A stretch of 64,000 nucleotides of DNA. It comes from an uncultured Bacteroides sp. GTDB taxonomy: Bacteria > Bacteroidota > Bacteroidia > Bacteroidales > Bacteroidaceae. The stretch is from positions 1-64,000 of the forward strand of contig CAUHML010000004.1 of assembly GCA_959606905.1 (NCBI GenBank), in the 5' to 3' direction. The notes beneath the pieces were generated by a model. That model was not told the origin of the DNA, did no database searches, and worked only from the letters and a program-made list of their open reading frames with translations. Of the stretch, positions 46,961 through 56,066 are shown one piece after another; the stretch's first letter is position 1; every line of letters begins with the position of its first letter. The position numbers and the translations under genes were made by a program.

Positions 46961-49135
46961 CTATTCAAATGTTTTTCGGTATGTACATCCATTTTTCCAT
47001 TCCGAACACCCGTAGGCTGTTTTTCCTTTTATGATAATTCCCTTACCACAAACCGGACAGGATTGTCCTACTAATGAGTCCGGAGTATTATTCAGAGAAG
47101 AAATAGGGGTAGCAACAGGAGACGGTGATACTTCTGTTTTTGACTCTTTTGATTCTCCTGCTTCGGAATTCTTTTTTTTCTCTTTCGGCGGCGTACTTAC
47201 TTTCCGTTCACGTTTTTTAGGTTCCTTCTTTGCCTTCTCTTCGGTCTTGGCAGCTACCGCATCTTGAATAGTGATACGACGATTGGTATTATCAGAAAGT
47301 ACACTCATTACAATTTCCGAAACCATTTGTTTCAGTTCTTCAAGAAATTGGCGAGCATCGTATGTTTTCTTTTCTATCTCACGCAACTTCTTTTCCCAAA
47401 TACCCGTCAACTCCGCTGATTTCAAAAGTTCTTCGTGGATTAGCTGCACCAATTCTACTCCTGTCGGTGTAGCGATCAGATTCTTTCTCTCCTTGCGGAT
47501 ATAATTTCGTTTGAACAGCGTTTCAATAATAGCGGCACGGGTAGATGGGCGACCGATACCATTCTCTTTCAAGGCATCGCGAAGTTCATCATTATCGACT
47601 AGTTTTCCGGCGGTTTCCATAGCCCGGAGCAAGGTCGCTTCCGTAAAAGGTCTTGGCGGCTGCGTCCATTTTTCATTCAAGTCGGGGATGTGAGGACCAC
47701 TCTCCCCTTTTGCAAAGGCAGGAAGGACATTTTCATCGTCATCGTCCTTTTCTTCAGTAGTGTCTTTCACATCTTTAGCGAATACCACACGCCAGCCTGG
47801 TTCTAAGATTTGCTTACCGGTGACTTTAAATTCTATTTTATCCACTTCACCCATCACGGTAGTAGTCGAAATCTTACAATCAGGATAGAACACTGCTATA
47901 AAACGGCGCGCTATTAAGTCATAGACACGACGTTCCATATCAGTAAGGTTTTGAGCATAAACTCCGGTAGGGATAATGGCGTGGTGGTCCGTCACTTTCG
48001 AATTATCAAATACCTTTTTTGATTTAGGCAACGTAGAACCATTCAACGGGGCAGTCAATACTTCGTAATCACGAAGCCCTTTCAGAATACCAGGACATTT
48101 CGGATAAATATCGTCGCTCAGAAAAGTGGTATCAACACGTGGATATGTAGCAACTTTCTTCTCATAAAGAGATTGGATCAGTTTCAGTGTTTCATCGGCA
48201 GAATAGGCGAATTTCTTGTTACACTCTACCTGAAGGGAAGTCAAGTCAAACAAACGCGGAGCATATTCCTTTCCGTCTTTCTTACCAACACTGGTTACCA
48301 CAAAAGGAAGGTCTTTGATACGTTGTACCAAGGCTTCACCTTCTTCACGATTGGCGATAGGATCGATACCCGGATTGTCTATTTTCTTTTTTCCACCGTT
48401 TTTTTCTTCTTCTGCCGCTATTTCTTCATCACTTTTGCGGATAAGTGCGGAGAAAGTAGTATCTCGATAGTTTGTTTTTAGTTCCCAATATTGCTTGGGT
48501 TGGAAATTGGCAATTTCCAACTGACGGTTGACAATCAATGCCAAAGTAGGTGTCTGCACACGTCCGATAGAAAGCACCTGTTTGTTTTGACCATATTTAA
48601 TAGTATATAAGCGTGTGGCGTTCATTCCCAGCAGCCAGTCACCTATTGCACGAGAAAGTCCCGCCTCATACAACGATTGGAAATCAGACTGATCTTTTAA
48701 CTTGGAAAAACCTTCACGAATAGCCTCTTCCGTCAAAGAAGAAATCCACAAACGCCTCACCGGACAGCGTGCACCCGCCTTTTGCATCACCCAGCGCTGA
48801 ATCAATTCTCCTTCCTGACCGGCATCACCGCAATTGATAATCTCATCTGCATTCTGCATCAACTGTTCGATAATATGAAACTGTTTCTCAATACCCGGGT
48901 CATGTCCAATCAGTTTGATACCGAAACGTGGGGGGATCATCGGCAAGCTACCCAAGCTCCACGATTTCCAATTGGGTGTATATTCATGCGGTTCTTTCAA
49001 GGTACAGAGATGCCCGAATGTCCAGGTCACCTGGTATCCGTTCCCTTCTATATATCCCTCTTTCCTTGTATGAGCGCCGAGTACCTCGGCTATATCGCGT
49101 GCAACAGATGGCTTTTCGGCTATGCAAACTATCAT
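46961..49135 (-). CDS. topB: DNA topoisomerase III
   Basis: Type IA topoisomerase of 724 aa. The N-terminal Toprim domain starts MIVCIAEKPSVARDIA with the DAGQEGELI acidic motif. The catalytic tyrosine is in ATYPRVDTTFL, and SIGRVQTPTLALI and NGIGRPSTRA are conserved elsewhere. A Lys/Glu-rich linker (about 620-680) leads to one C-terminal zinc finger, CPVCGKG followed by GCSEWKNGC. Its size and position suggest the chromosomal housekeeping copy rather than one on a mobile element. Confidence 0.95.
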   Translation of the reverse strand: MIVCIAEKPSVARDIAEVLGAHTRKEGYIEGNGYQVTWTFGHLCTLKEPHEYTPNWKSWSLGSLPMIPPRFGIKLIGHDPGIEKQFHIIEQLMQNADEIINCGDAGQEGELIQRWVMQKAGARCPVRRLWISSLTEEAIREGFSKLKDQSDFQSLYEAGLSRAIGDWLLGMNATRLYTIKYGQNKQVLSIGRVQTPTLALIVNRQLEIANFQPKQYWELKTNYRDTTFSALIRKSDEEIAAEEEKNGGKKKIDNPGIDPIANREEGEALVQRIKDLPFVVTSVGKKDGKEYAPRLFDLTSLQVECNKKFAYSADETLKLIQSLYEKKVATYPRVDTTFLSDDIYPKCPGILKGLRDYEVLTAPLNGSTLPKSKKVFDNSKVTDHHAIIPTGVYAQNLTDMERRVYDLIARRFIAVFYPDCKISTTTVMGEVDKIEFKVTGKQILEPGWRVVFAKDVKDTTEEKDDDDENVLPAFAKGESGPHIPDLNEKWTQPPRPFTEATLLRAMETAGKLVDNDELRDALKENGIGRPSTRAAIIETLFKRNYIRKERKNLIATPTGVELVQLIHEELLKSAELTGIWEKKLREIEKKTYDARQFLEELKQMVSEIVMSVLSDNTNRRITIQDAVAAKTEEKAKKEPKKRERKVSTPPKEKKKNSEAGESKESKTEVSPSPVATPISSLNNTPDSLVGQSCPVCGKGIIIKGKTAYGCSEWKNGCTYRKTFE

Positions 49136-49168
49136 TCTTTCTCCTCTTGTTTTTATACTATCAGTCTA

Positions 49169-49176
49169 CAAAGTTA
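49169..49176 (-). promoter_or_regulatory. topB promoter -7 box
   Basis: The minus strand reads TAACTTTG, 34 bp before the topB start. Confidence 0.55.
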
Positions 49177-49231
49177 CATGATTATTTCTCACTGACCGCA
49201 TGAAGATAAAAAAAAGTCTATCATAAGAAAA

Positions 49232-49265
49232 AAGTGATTGCCTCTATTATAAAAGACAATCACTT
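49232..49265 (-). terminator. Terminator of the mutA-mutB operon
   Basis: AAGTGATTG/CAATCACTT around a 16-nt loop. The minus strand continues with a T run. It lies 35 bp after the mutB stop. Confidence 0.8.
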
Positions 49266-49299
49266 CGTTAACGTTCTAATCTAGATATATCAACTACAA

Positions 49300-51447
49300 T
49301 TATTCTTCATCCATAAGAATTTCCAGAATTTGACAAGCAGCTTTCGCTACCGGAGTACCCGGACCGAAAATAGCGGCCACACCTGCCTTATACAAGAAGT
49401 CATAATCCTGTGCAGGGATAACGCCACCGGCAATCACTACAATGTCTTCACGTCCCAGTTTCTTCAACTCTTCGATAATCTGCGGAACCAATGTCTTGTG
49501 TCCGGCAGCCAGTGAAGAAACACCTACTACATGAACATCGTTTTCTACCGCTTCGCGAGCTGCTTCCGCAGGAGTCTGGAACAGAGGTCCCATATCCACG
49601 TCGAAACCACAGTCCGCATAACCTGTTGCTACCACTTTAGCACCACGGTCGTGACCGTCCTGTCCCATTTTGGCAACCATAATACGAGGTTGACGCCCCT
49701 CTTTCTTCGCAAACTTCTCAGCCAGTTCACAAGCACGCTTGAAGTCGCTGTCGTTTTTACTTTCTGATGAATACACGCCTGATATAGTTCTAATTATTGC
49801 TTTATAACGTCCTACTATCTGTTCGCAAGCAAATGAGATTTCACCCAATGTCGCACGAACACGAGCCGCTTCCACAGCCAGTTCCAGCAAGTTACCCTTA
49901 CCGGTCTTCACACATTCGGTAATTGCAGCCAATGCCTTGTCCACTTCAGCCTGGTTGCGTCCTTCTTTCAAACGTTTCAGGTTTTCAATCTGTTCAAGAC
50001 GAACGGCAGTATTATCAATTTCAAGAATATCAATCGGAGCTTCTTTATCCAGACGGTACTTGTTCACACCCACAATAGTCTGCTGACCACTGTCGATACG
50101 AGCCTGTGTACGTGCGGCAGCTTCTTCGATACGCATCTTCGGAATGCCGGTTTCGATAGCTTTCGCCATACCACCCAGTTTTTCGATTTCCTGAATGTGC
50201 TCCCAAGCCTTATGAGCCAATTCGTTCGTCAAAGACTCTACATAATAAGAACCGCCCCACGGGTCAACATTCTTACAAATGTAAGTTTCTTCCTGAATAT
50301 AAATCTGAGTATTACGTGCAATACGTGCGGAGAAATCTGTCGGAAGAGCGATAGCCTCATCCAATGCATTGGTATGCAGAGACTGAGTATGTCCCAAAGC
50401 GGCAGCCATAGCTTCGATACAAGTACGTCCCACGTTGTTGAACGGGTCTTGTTCGGTCAGTGACCAACCGGAAGTCTGTGAGTGAGTACGCAATGCCAGT
50501 GATTTCGGGTTCTTCGGATTGAACTGTTTCACAATCTTCGCCCACAACATACGTGCGGCACGCATCTTGGCAATTTCCATAAAGTGGTTTGTACCGATTG
50601 CCCAGAAGAAAGACAGACGCGGAGCAAACGCATCAATGTCGATGCCTGCGGCAGTTCCGGCACGAAGATATTCCAAACCGTCAGCCAATGTATAAGCCAA
50701 CTCGATATCCGCCGTAGCACCTGCTTCCTGCATGTGGTAACCGGAGATAGAGATAGAATTGAATTTCGGCATCTTCTGTGAAGTATATTCGAAGATATCG
50801 GAAATAATCTTCATAGAGAATGCAGGCGGATAAATATAGGTGTTACGCACCATAAACTCTTTCAGAATATCGTTTTGGATTGTACCTGCCATTTCTTCCA
50901 GTTTGGCACCTTGTTCCAGTCCGGCATTGATATAGAATGCCATAATAGGAAGTACCGCACCGTTCATTGTCATAGACACGGACATCTTGTTCAAAGGAAT
51001 GCCATCGAACAGGACTTTCATGTTCTCTAAGGAACAGATAGACACACCTGCCTTACCTACGTCGCCCACAACACGTTCGTGGTCGGGGTCATAACCGCGA
51101 TGAGTAGCCAAGTCGAATGCTACCGACAGACCTTTCTGACCGGAAGCCAAGTTACGGCGATAGAAAGCATTTGATTCTTCAGCAGTGGAGAATCCGGCAT
51201 ACTGGCGGATAGTCCAAGGACGAAGCGTGTACATTACTGAATACGGACCACGCAGATAGGGCGGAAGTCCGGCAGCATAGCCGAGGTGTTCCATTCCTTC
51301 GAGGTCTTCTTTTGTATAAACAGGCTTCACTTCAATGTGTTCCGGCGTTTTCCAGTCAGCGGAGATACCGTTAGCCTTTTGCCATTCAGCACCGTTAGCA
51401 GGCTGAAATGCGGCATATATATCTAAGTTTTTAAAATCTTTTCTCAT
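49300..51447 (-). CDS. mutB: Methylmalonyl-CoA mutase, large (catalytic) subunit
   Basis: Adenosylcobalamin enzyme interconverting succinyl-CoA and methylmalonyl-CoA in the succinate-propionate pathway. The 715-aa protein has the substrate barrel with [21 protein letters not shown] sequence (here [16 protein letters not shown]), the [12 protein letters not shown] and DPFNNVGRT stretches, and a C-terminal B12 domain (about 580-715) with the DGHDRGAK base-off motif and GGVIP. It starts 1 bp after the mutA stop. Confidence 0.96.
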   Translation of the reverse strand: MRKDFKNLDIYAAFQPANGAEWQKANGISADWKTPEHIEVKPVYTKEDLEGMEHLGYAAGLPPYLRGPYSVMYTLRPWTIRQYAGFSTAEESNAFYRRNLASGQKGLSVAFDLATHRGYDPDHERVVGDVGKAGVSICSLENMKVLFDGIPLNKMSVSMTMNGAVLPIMAFYINAGLEQGAKLEEMAGTIQNDILKEFMVRNTYIYPPAFSMKIISDIFEYTSQKMPKFNSISISGYHMQEAGATADIELAYTLADGLEYLRAGTAAGIDIDAFAPRLSFFWAIGTNHFMEIAKMRAARMLWAKIVKQFNPKNPKSLALRTHSQTSGWSLTEQDPFNNVGRTCIEAMAAALGHTQSLHTNALDEAIALPTDFSARIARNTQIYIQEETYICKNVDPWGGSYYVESLTNELAHKAWEHIQEIEKLGGMAKAIETGIPKMRIEEAAARTQARIDSGQQTIVGVNKYRLDKEAPIDILEIDNTAVRLEQIENLKRLKEGRNQAEVDKALAAITECVKTGKGNLLELAVEAARVRATLGEISFACEQIVGRYKAIIRTISGVYSSESKNDSDFKRACELAEKFAKKEGRQPRIMVAKMGQDGHDRGAKVVATGYADCGFDVDMGPLFQTPAEAAREAVENDVHVVGVSSLAAGHKTLVPQIIEELKKLGREDIVVIAGGVIPAQDYDFLYKAGVAAIFGPGTPVAKAACQILEILMDEE

Positions 51448-51448
51448 C

Positions 51449-53350
51449 TTACTTCAATAGTTTGGCGTTAAACTCTTTCAAGGTATCCAGTACGTTGACA
51501 CGGACATGGATGAAGTTTTCGATACCTGCTGCTTTCAGTTCGTCCATACAAGCAGGAGCACCGGCAACGATAAACATAGCGCGGCCGTCCAATGCCTTGA
51601 ATGCAGGAATTGCATATTCCGCATATTCATCATCACTTGAACAGATTACGACAATATCAGCTTTGGCAGCCATAGCTGCTTCTACTCCAGCTTCTACCGT
51701 TTCAAATCCGAGATTATCAACCACTTCATAACCGGCACAAGCCAGGAAGTTGCAAGAATACTGTGCACGTGCCTGACGCATAGCCAGATTACCGATAGTC
51801 AGCATGAATGCTTTCGGACGTTTGCCGGATGCTTCCGTTTCGAGACGCAATGCTTCAAACTCGCTGGCAGCACGGTCGAATACCAATGTATCCACATCTT
51901 TCTCACAAGTATGGTCTTTTCCACCACAGCAGCATTTTGCTTCAACCGGTTGCTTATCTCCGGCCTTTTCATTGAAGTTCGGGAATTGGTTAGTACCCAG
52001 CAATACTTCACGACGTTGGGCCACCGCTTTATGACGGGCTTTATTACTTTCGTTGACAGCAGCCTGAACAGTCCCCGCCTTCAATGCTACATAGAAACCA
52101 CCGGCTTCTTCTACAGACAGGAACAAGTTCCATGCTTGCTGTGCAATAGAAATTGTCAGGTTTTCAATATAATAAGAGCCGGCAGCCGGGTCAATTACTT
52201 TATCGAAATGAGATTCTTCCTTCAACAATAGTTGTTGATTGCGTGCCAGACGTTCGGAGAATTCATCCGGAGTCTCGTATGTCTTGTCAAACGGAGTCAC
52301 TGTCATAGAATCCACACCACCTAATGCAGCGCTCATCGCTTCAGTTTGTGTACGGAGCAGGTTCACGTGTGCATCAAACAAAGTCAGATTGAAAGTGGAA
52401 GTTTCGGCATGAACCGCCATTTTTGCCGCGCAACGACATTCACCGTTAGCACCTTTGTTATCACAGTCGCGCAAACATTCCGGATTGTAAGAAGCTACAA
52501 TATTCGCCCACAACAGACGTGCTGCACGGAATTTAGCAATTTCAAGGAAATAGTTGGAACTGATACCGAAGTTGAATTTGATTTTTTTAGCCACTATAGC
52601 AGCAGGAACACCGGCATCGGTCAATTGGCTCATGTATTCATTACCCCAAGCCAGTGCATACCCCAATTCCTGAGAAATATAAGCTCCGGCATTGTTCAGC
52701 GATAATGCGTTCACATTCAGTACGCGGTAGAAAGGAAGCGGTTGGATAGCTTCAATCAGTGCTTTAGCAGTTTGCACCATATCACCCTTTTCCTTGCCGC
52801 GGGTCAGCATTTTGTTGAAGAAATCATAGTTGATAGAGCCTTTCAGCTTCTTCACATCATAATCCTTCTTCCGGAAATAAGCTACCAGCAGATTAGCCAG
52901 TTCAACAACGTGTCCCTGACAAGTAGAGAAGTTCAGTTCAACACACTCAGCTTGAATATCATTCAACAGAGTCTCAAGATATTCCGCATTGAGTTCTTTT
53001 GCCTTTACATGGAAAGAAAGTGAATCGACACCTTTGTTCAGGATATCCAGTGCTTTCGCATTGGCCTCTTTAGGACATTCCACTTTGATTTCCTGACGTA
53101 CCAGCCATTCATTGTTGTCCTTCTTGGTTCCTCTTAAATAAGGGAATTCTCCGGGAAGTGCGTCTGTCGTCTTCAACCCTTCCAAGTCCTCCATCCGGTA
53201 GAAAGGTTTCACTTTGAATCCTTCGTTCGTCTTCCAAACGAGCTTCTTCTCAAAATCAGCACCTTTCAAGTCGGCTGTAACCTTCTCCATCCATTGTTCG
53301 GTGGAGACAGGAGAAAAGTCTGAGAAGAGTTTTTCTTTTTTGTCTGCCAT
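51449..53350 (-). CDS. mutA: Methylmalonyl-CoA mutase, small subunit
   Basis: Non-catalytic partner of MutB, 633 aa, with the same two-domain layout. The C-terminal Rossmann-like domain lacks the DxHxxG cobalamin motif: the matching place reads [15 protein letters not shown]. That loss is normal for the small subunit. A Cys-rich insert ([13 protein letters not shown], about 475-490) sits in the linker. It is first in the operon; its leader of about 75 nt is too short for a cobalamin riboswitch. Confidence 0.95.
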   Translation of the reverse strand: MADKKEKLFSDFSPVSTEQWMEKVTADLKGADFEKKLVWKTNEGFKVKPFYRMEDLEGLKTTDALPGEFPYLRGTKKDNNEWLVRQEIKVECPKEANAKALDILNKGVDSLSFHVKAKELNAEYLETLLNDIQAECVELNFSTCQGHVVELANLLVAYFRKKDYDVKKLKGSINYDFFNKMLTRGKEKGDMVQTAKALIEAIQPLPFYRVLNVNALSLNNAGAYISQELGYALAWGNEYMSQLTDAGVPAAIVAKKIKFNFGISSNYFLEIAKFRAARLLWANIVASYNPECLRDCDNKGANGECRCAAKMAVHAETSTFNLTLFDAHVNLLRTQTEAMSAALGGVDSMTVTPFDKTYETPDEFSERLARNQQLLLKEESHFDKVIDPAAGSYYIENLTISIAQQAWNLFLSVEEAGGFYVALKAGTVQAAVNESNKARHKAVAQRREVLLGTNQFPNFNEKAGDKQPVEAKCCCGGKDHTCEKDVDTLVFDRAASEFEALRLETEASGKRPKAFMLTIGNLAMRQARAQYSCNFLACAGYEVVDNLGFETVEAGVEAAMAAKADIVVICSSDDEYAEYAIPAFKALDGRAMFIVAGAPACMDELKAAGIENFIHVRVNVLDTLKEFNAKLLK

Positions 53351-53430
53351 AGTTTATCTAAAATTAAAACAAGAATTAATATTGTCTCTATTTTTATCTG
53401 TCTCTTTCCAAATGTCTGTTGTTCGACTTG

Positions 53431-53438
53431 CAAATATA
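53431..53438 (-). promoter_or_regulatory. mutA promoter -7 box
   Basis: The minus strand reads TATATTTG, 81 bp before the mutA start. Confidence 0.6.
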
Positions 53439-53547
53439 ATTAATAAGTTCAAACGAAACTTCTTTTTATAGAAAATTCGCACACCTCCACTTTGTATAGA
53501 ATCTGTATGGAAATTCTTCTTTCCCGCAATTTTTAGTTCTTCTTTTA

Positions 53548-53579
53548 TTTGATTAGCTCCAATGTTATGACTAATTTTG
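53548..53579 (+). promoter_or_regulatory. Promoter of the AspT-like transporter
   Basis: TTTG (53548-53551), a 20-bp spacer and TAATTTTG (53572-53579), a good -33/-7 pair 40 bp before the start codon. Confidence 0.75.
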
Positions 53580-53619
53580 CACCCGTTTTTAGAAAAGACA
53601 TTATAAAAACTACTAAATT

Positions 53620-55284
53620 ATGGATTGGTTACAAAGTTTATTGTGGGACCCCAGTTCCGTGGCACACATCGTGTTCCTCTACGCATTCGTAGTGGCAGCC
53701 GGCGTGTATCTCGGTAAGATAAAGATATTCGGTGTATCTTTGGGCGTCACATTTGTTTTGTTTGCCGGCATCCTAATGGGACATTTCGGCTTCACAGCCG
53801 ATACACACATCCTACATTTCATCCGTGAATTCGGATTGATCTTGTTCGTATTCTGTATCGGTCTTCAGGTGGGGCCATCGTTCTTCTCTTCTTTCAAAAA
53901 GGGGGGAATGACATTGAACCTGTTGGCTGTAGGCATCGTAGTGTTAAATATTGCTGTTGCATTGGGGCTCTATTACCTTTGGAACGGTCGTGTTGAATTG
54001 CCGATGATGGTAGGTATTCTCTACGGAGCTGTAACGAACACTCCGGGACTTGGTGCTGCCAACGAAGCACTGAACCAGTTGAGCTACAACGGCCCGCAGA
54101 TCGCATTGGGTTATGCCTGTGCTTATCCGCTCGGCGTAGTAGGTATTATCGGTTCTATCATCGCTATCCGCTACATCTTCCGTGTCAATATGGCAAAAGA
54201 AGAAGAAAGCCTGAAAATGCAGAGCGGAGATGCACACCATAAGCCGCATATGTTGAGCCTTGAGGTACGCAACGAGTCTATCAGTGGAAAGACACTGATT
54301 GAGATTAAAGAATTTCTAGGACGTCAGTTCGTTTGCTCCCGCATTCGTCACGAAGGGCACGTAAGCATTCCGAACCATGAGACTATTTTCAATGTAGGCG
54401 ACCAGCTATTTATCGTCTGCTCTGAAGAAGATGCACCCGCCATTACCGTATTCATCGGTAAGGAAGTAGATATAGACTGGGAGAAACAAGATCTCCCAAT
54501 GGTATCCCGCCGTATCCTGGTCACCAAACCGGAAATCAACGGAAAGACGCTGGGTTCTATGCACTTCCGTAGTATGTACGATGTCAATGTAACCCGTGTC
54601 AATCGTTCCGGTATGGACTTGTTTGCTGATCCCAACCTGATACTGCAAGTAGGCGACCGTGTTATGGTAGTAGGCCAGCAGGACGCAGTAGAGCGTGTAG
54701 CAGGTGTCTTGGGTAATCAATTGAAGCGTTTGGATACTCCGAATATCGTAACTATTTTCGTAGGTATTTTCCTGGGTATCCTTTTGGGTAGTCTTCCTAT
54801 CGCATTCCCCGGTATGCCGACACCATTGAAACTTGGTCTGGCAGGTGGTCCGCTGGTAGTTGCAATCCTTATCGGACGCTTCGGTCATAAACTCCACCTG
54901 GTGACTTATACCACCATGAGCGCCAACCTGATGCTTCGTGAAATCGGTATTGTGCTGTTCCTTGCCAGTGTGGGTATAGATGCCGGCGCCAACTTCGTAC
55001 AAACGGTTGTCGAGGGTGATGGATTACTTTATGTAGGTTGTGGTTTCTTAATTACCGTCATTCCGTTACTCATTATCGGTGCTATCGCCAGACTATATTA
55101 TAAAGTAAACTACTTTACCCTCATGGGATTGATTGCCGGTAGTAATACCGACCCTCCCGCATTGGCGTACGCCAATCAGACAACATCCGGAGATGCTCCG
55201 GCAGTAGGTTACTCTACTGTTTATCCATTATCTATGTTCCTCCGCATTCTAACGGGACAAATGATATTACTGGCAATGATGTAA
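53620..55284 (+). CDS. AspT/YidE-family transporter with two TrkA-C domains
   Basis: Inner-membrane protein of 554 aa. Two membrane halves of about five segments each (about 15-190 and 380-554) flank two RCK_C/TrkA-C domains (about 205-285 and 295-370), the layout of the aspartate:alanine exchanger family. [16 protein letters not shown] in the first half and [14 protein letters not shown] in the second are the duplicated signature motifs. Substrate is unknown; C4-dicarboxylates or amino acids are possible. Monocistronic. Confidence 0.9.
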   Translation: MDWLQSLLWDPSSVAHIVFLYAFVVAAGVYLGKIKIFGVSLGVTFVLFAGILMGHFGFTADTHILHFIREFGLILFVFCIGLQVGPSFFSSFKKGGMTLNLLAVGIVVLNIAVALGLYYLWNGRVELPMMVGILYGAVTNTPGLGAANEALNQLSYNGPQIALGYACAYPLGVVGIIGSIIAIRYIFRVNMAKEEESLKMQSGDAHHKPHMLSLEVRNESISGKTLIEIKEFLGRQFVCSRIRHEGHVSIPNHETIFNVGDQLFIVCSEEDAPAITVFIGKEVDIDWEKQDLPMVSRRILVTKPEINGKTLGSMHFRSMYDVNVTRVNRSGMDLFADPNLILQVGDRVMVVGQQDAVERVAGVLGNQLKRLDTPNIVTIFVGIFLGILLGSLPIAFPGMPTPLKLGLAGGPLVVAILIGRFGHKLHLVTYTTMSANLMLREIGIVLFLASVGIDAGANFVQTVVEGDGLLYVGCGFLITVIPLLIIGAIARLYYKVNYFTLMGLIAGSNTDPPALAYANQTTSGDAPAVGYSTVYPLSMFLRILTGQMILLAMM

Positions 55285-55307
55285 ATCAAGCTTAGTTTAT
55301 ATAAATG

Positions 55308-55350
55308 ATAAAGCCGGCCAACTCCATAAAAGGAATAGCCGGCTTTATTT
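55308..55350 (+). terminator. Terminator after the transporter gene
   Basis: ATAAAGCCGGC/GCCGGCTTTAT (11 bp) followed by a T-rich tail. Confidence 0.85.
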
Positions 55351-55378
55351 TATTTACTACCTAGTCAGTTTCTCCGAA

Positions 55379-56014
55379 TCAAAACCTTAATTGTAACTTC
55401 TTAGCCACAAATTCTTCTACAAACCGTACTGTTTCTTCAATCCCTAAAGAAGACGAATCAATACACAGATGATAAGTAGCTGCCGCTCCCCATGTCTTAT
55501 AACTATAATAATTATAATATTCCGAACGTCTTTTATCGGCTTTCTCTATCATCTCTTCCGCCACTTCTTCATTCACATTATGAATCCGGCAAAGACGTAT
55601 GATACGGTCTTCTTTGGAAGCCGAGATAAAAACATTGGCACAACGGGGATGTTCCCTTAAAATATAGTCAGCACAGCGTCCTACAAACACACAGGATTTT
55701 TCTGCCGCCAAACGACGGATAACGTCACTCTGTACCTTGAACAGTGCATCATTACTCAAACAATTGTTACAAGGCATGGCTCCCTCACTGATAAAGGGGA
55801 AACGCATACCAAATAATCCGCCGATAATTCCCTGCGAAGCTTTCTCGTCCGCCTTCTCAAAAAACTCTTTGCATAATCCGCTCTCCTCAGATGCCAGATT
55901 AATCAGTTCTTTATCGTAAAAGTCAATGCCCAGACGAGCAGCCAGTTTCTCTCCTATTTCTTTTCCGCCGCTACCTAGTTGGCGACCGATATTAATGACA
56001 TAATTACCGTTCAT
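55379..56014 (-). CDS. Cytidylate kinase-like family protein
   Basis: A 211-aa protein of the AAK6/cytidylate-kinase-like family, distinct from the true cmk at 3630. The P-loop is INIGRQLGSGGKEIG; FVGRCADYIL and RRSEYYNYYSYKTWG are family stretches. These proteins usually sit beside transporters or antibiotic-related genes and their substrate is not known. The frame extends to 56044, but the -7 box at 56042-56049 makes 56014 (MNGNYVINI) the likely start. Confidence 0.85.
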   Translation of the reverse strand: MNGNYVINIGRQLGSGGKEIGEKLAARLGIDFYDKELINLASEESGLCKEFFEKADEKASQGIIGGLFGMRFPFISEGAMPCNNCLSNDALFKVQSDVIRRLAAEKSCVFVGRCADYILREHPRCANVFISASKEDRIIRLCRIHNVNEEVAEEMIEKADKRRSEYYNYYSYKTWGAAATYHLCIDSSSLGIEETVRFVEEFVAKKLQLRF

Positions 56015-56041
56015 AGTAAACTTAATTTTATGGTTGTGTAG

Positions 56042-56049
56042 CAAACATA
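56042..56049 (-). promoter_or_regulatory. -7 box of the cytidylate kinase-like gene
   Basis: The minus strand reads TATGTTTG, 28 bp before the start at 56014. It also lies in the 17-bp gap to the upstream receptor gene stop. Confidence 0.55.
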
Positions 56050-56066
56050 CGACTTTTTTCTAAAAC

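Noticed and set aside
53351..53430. Cobalamin riboswitch before the methylmalonyl-CoA mutase genes
   Set aside because: The predicted leader is about 75 nt, too short for the roughly 200-nt riboswitch, and no B12-box-like sequence was noticed.
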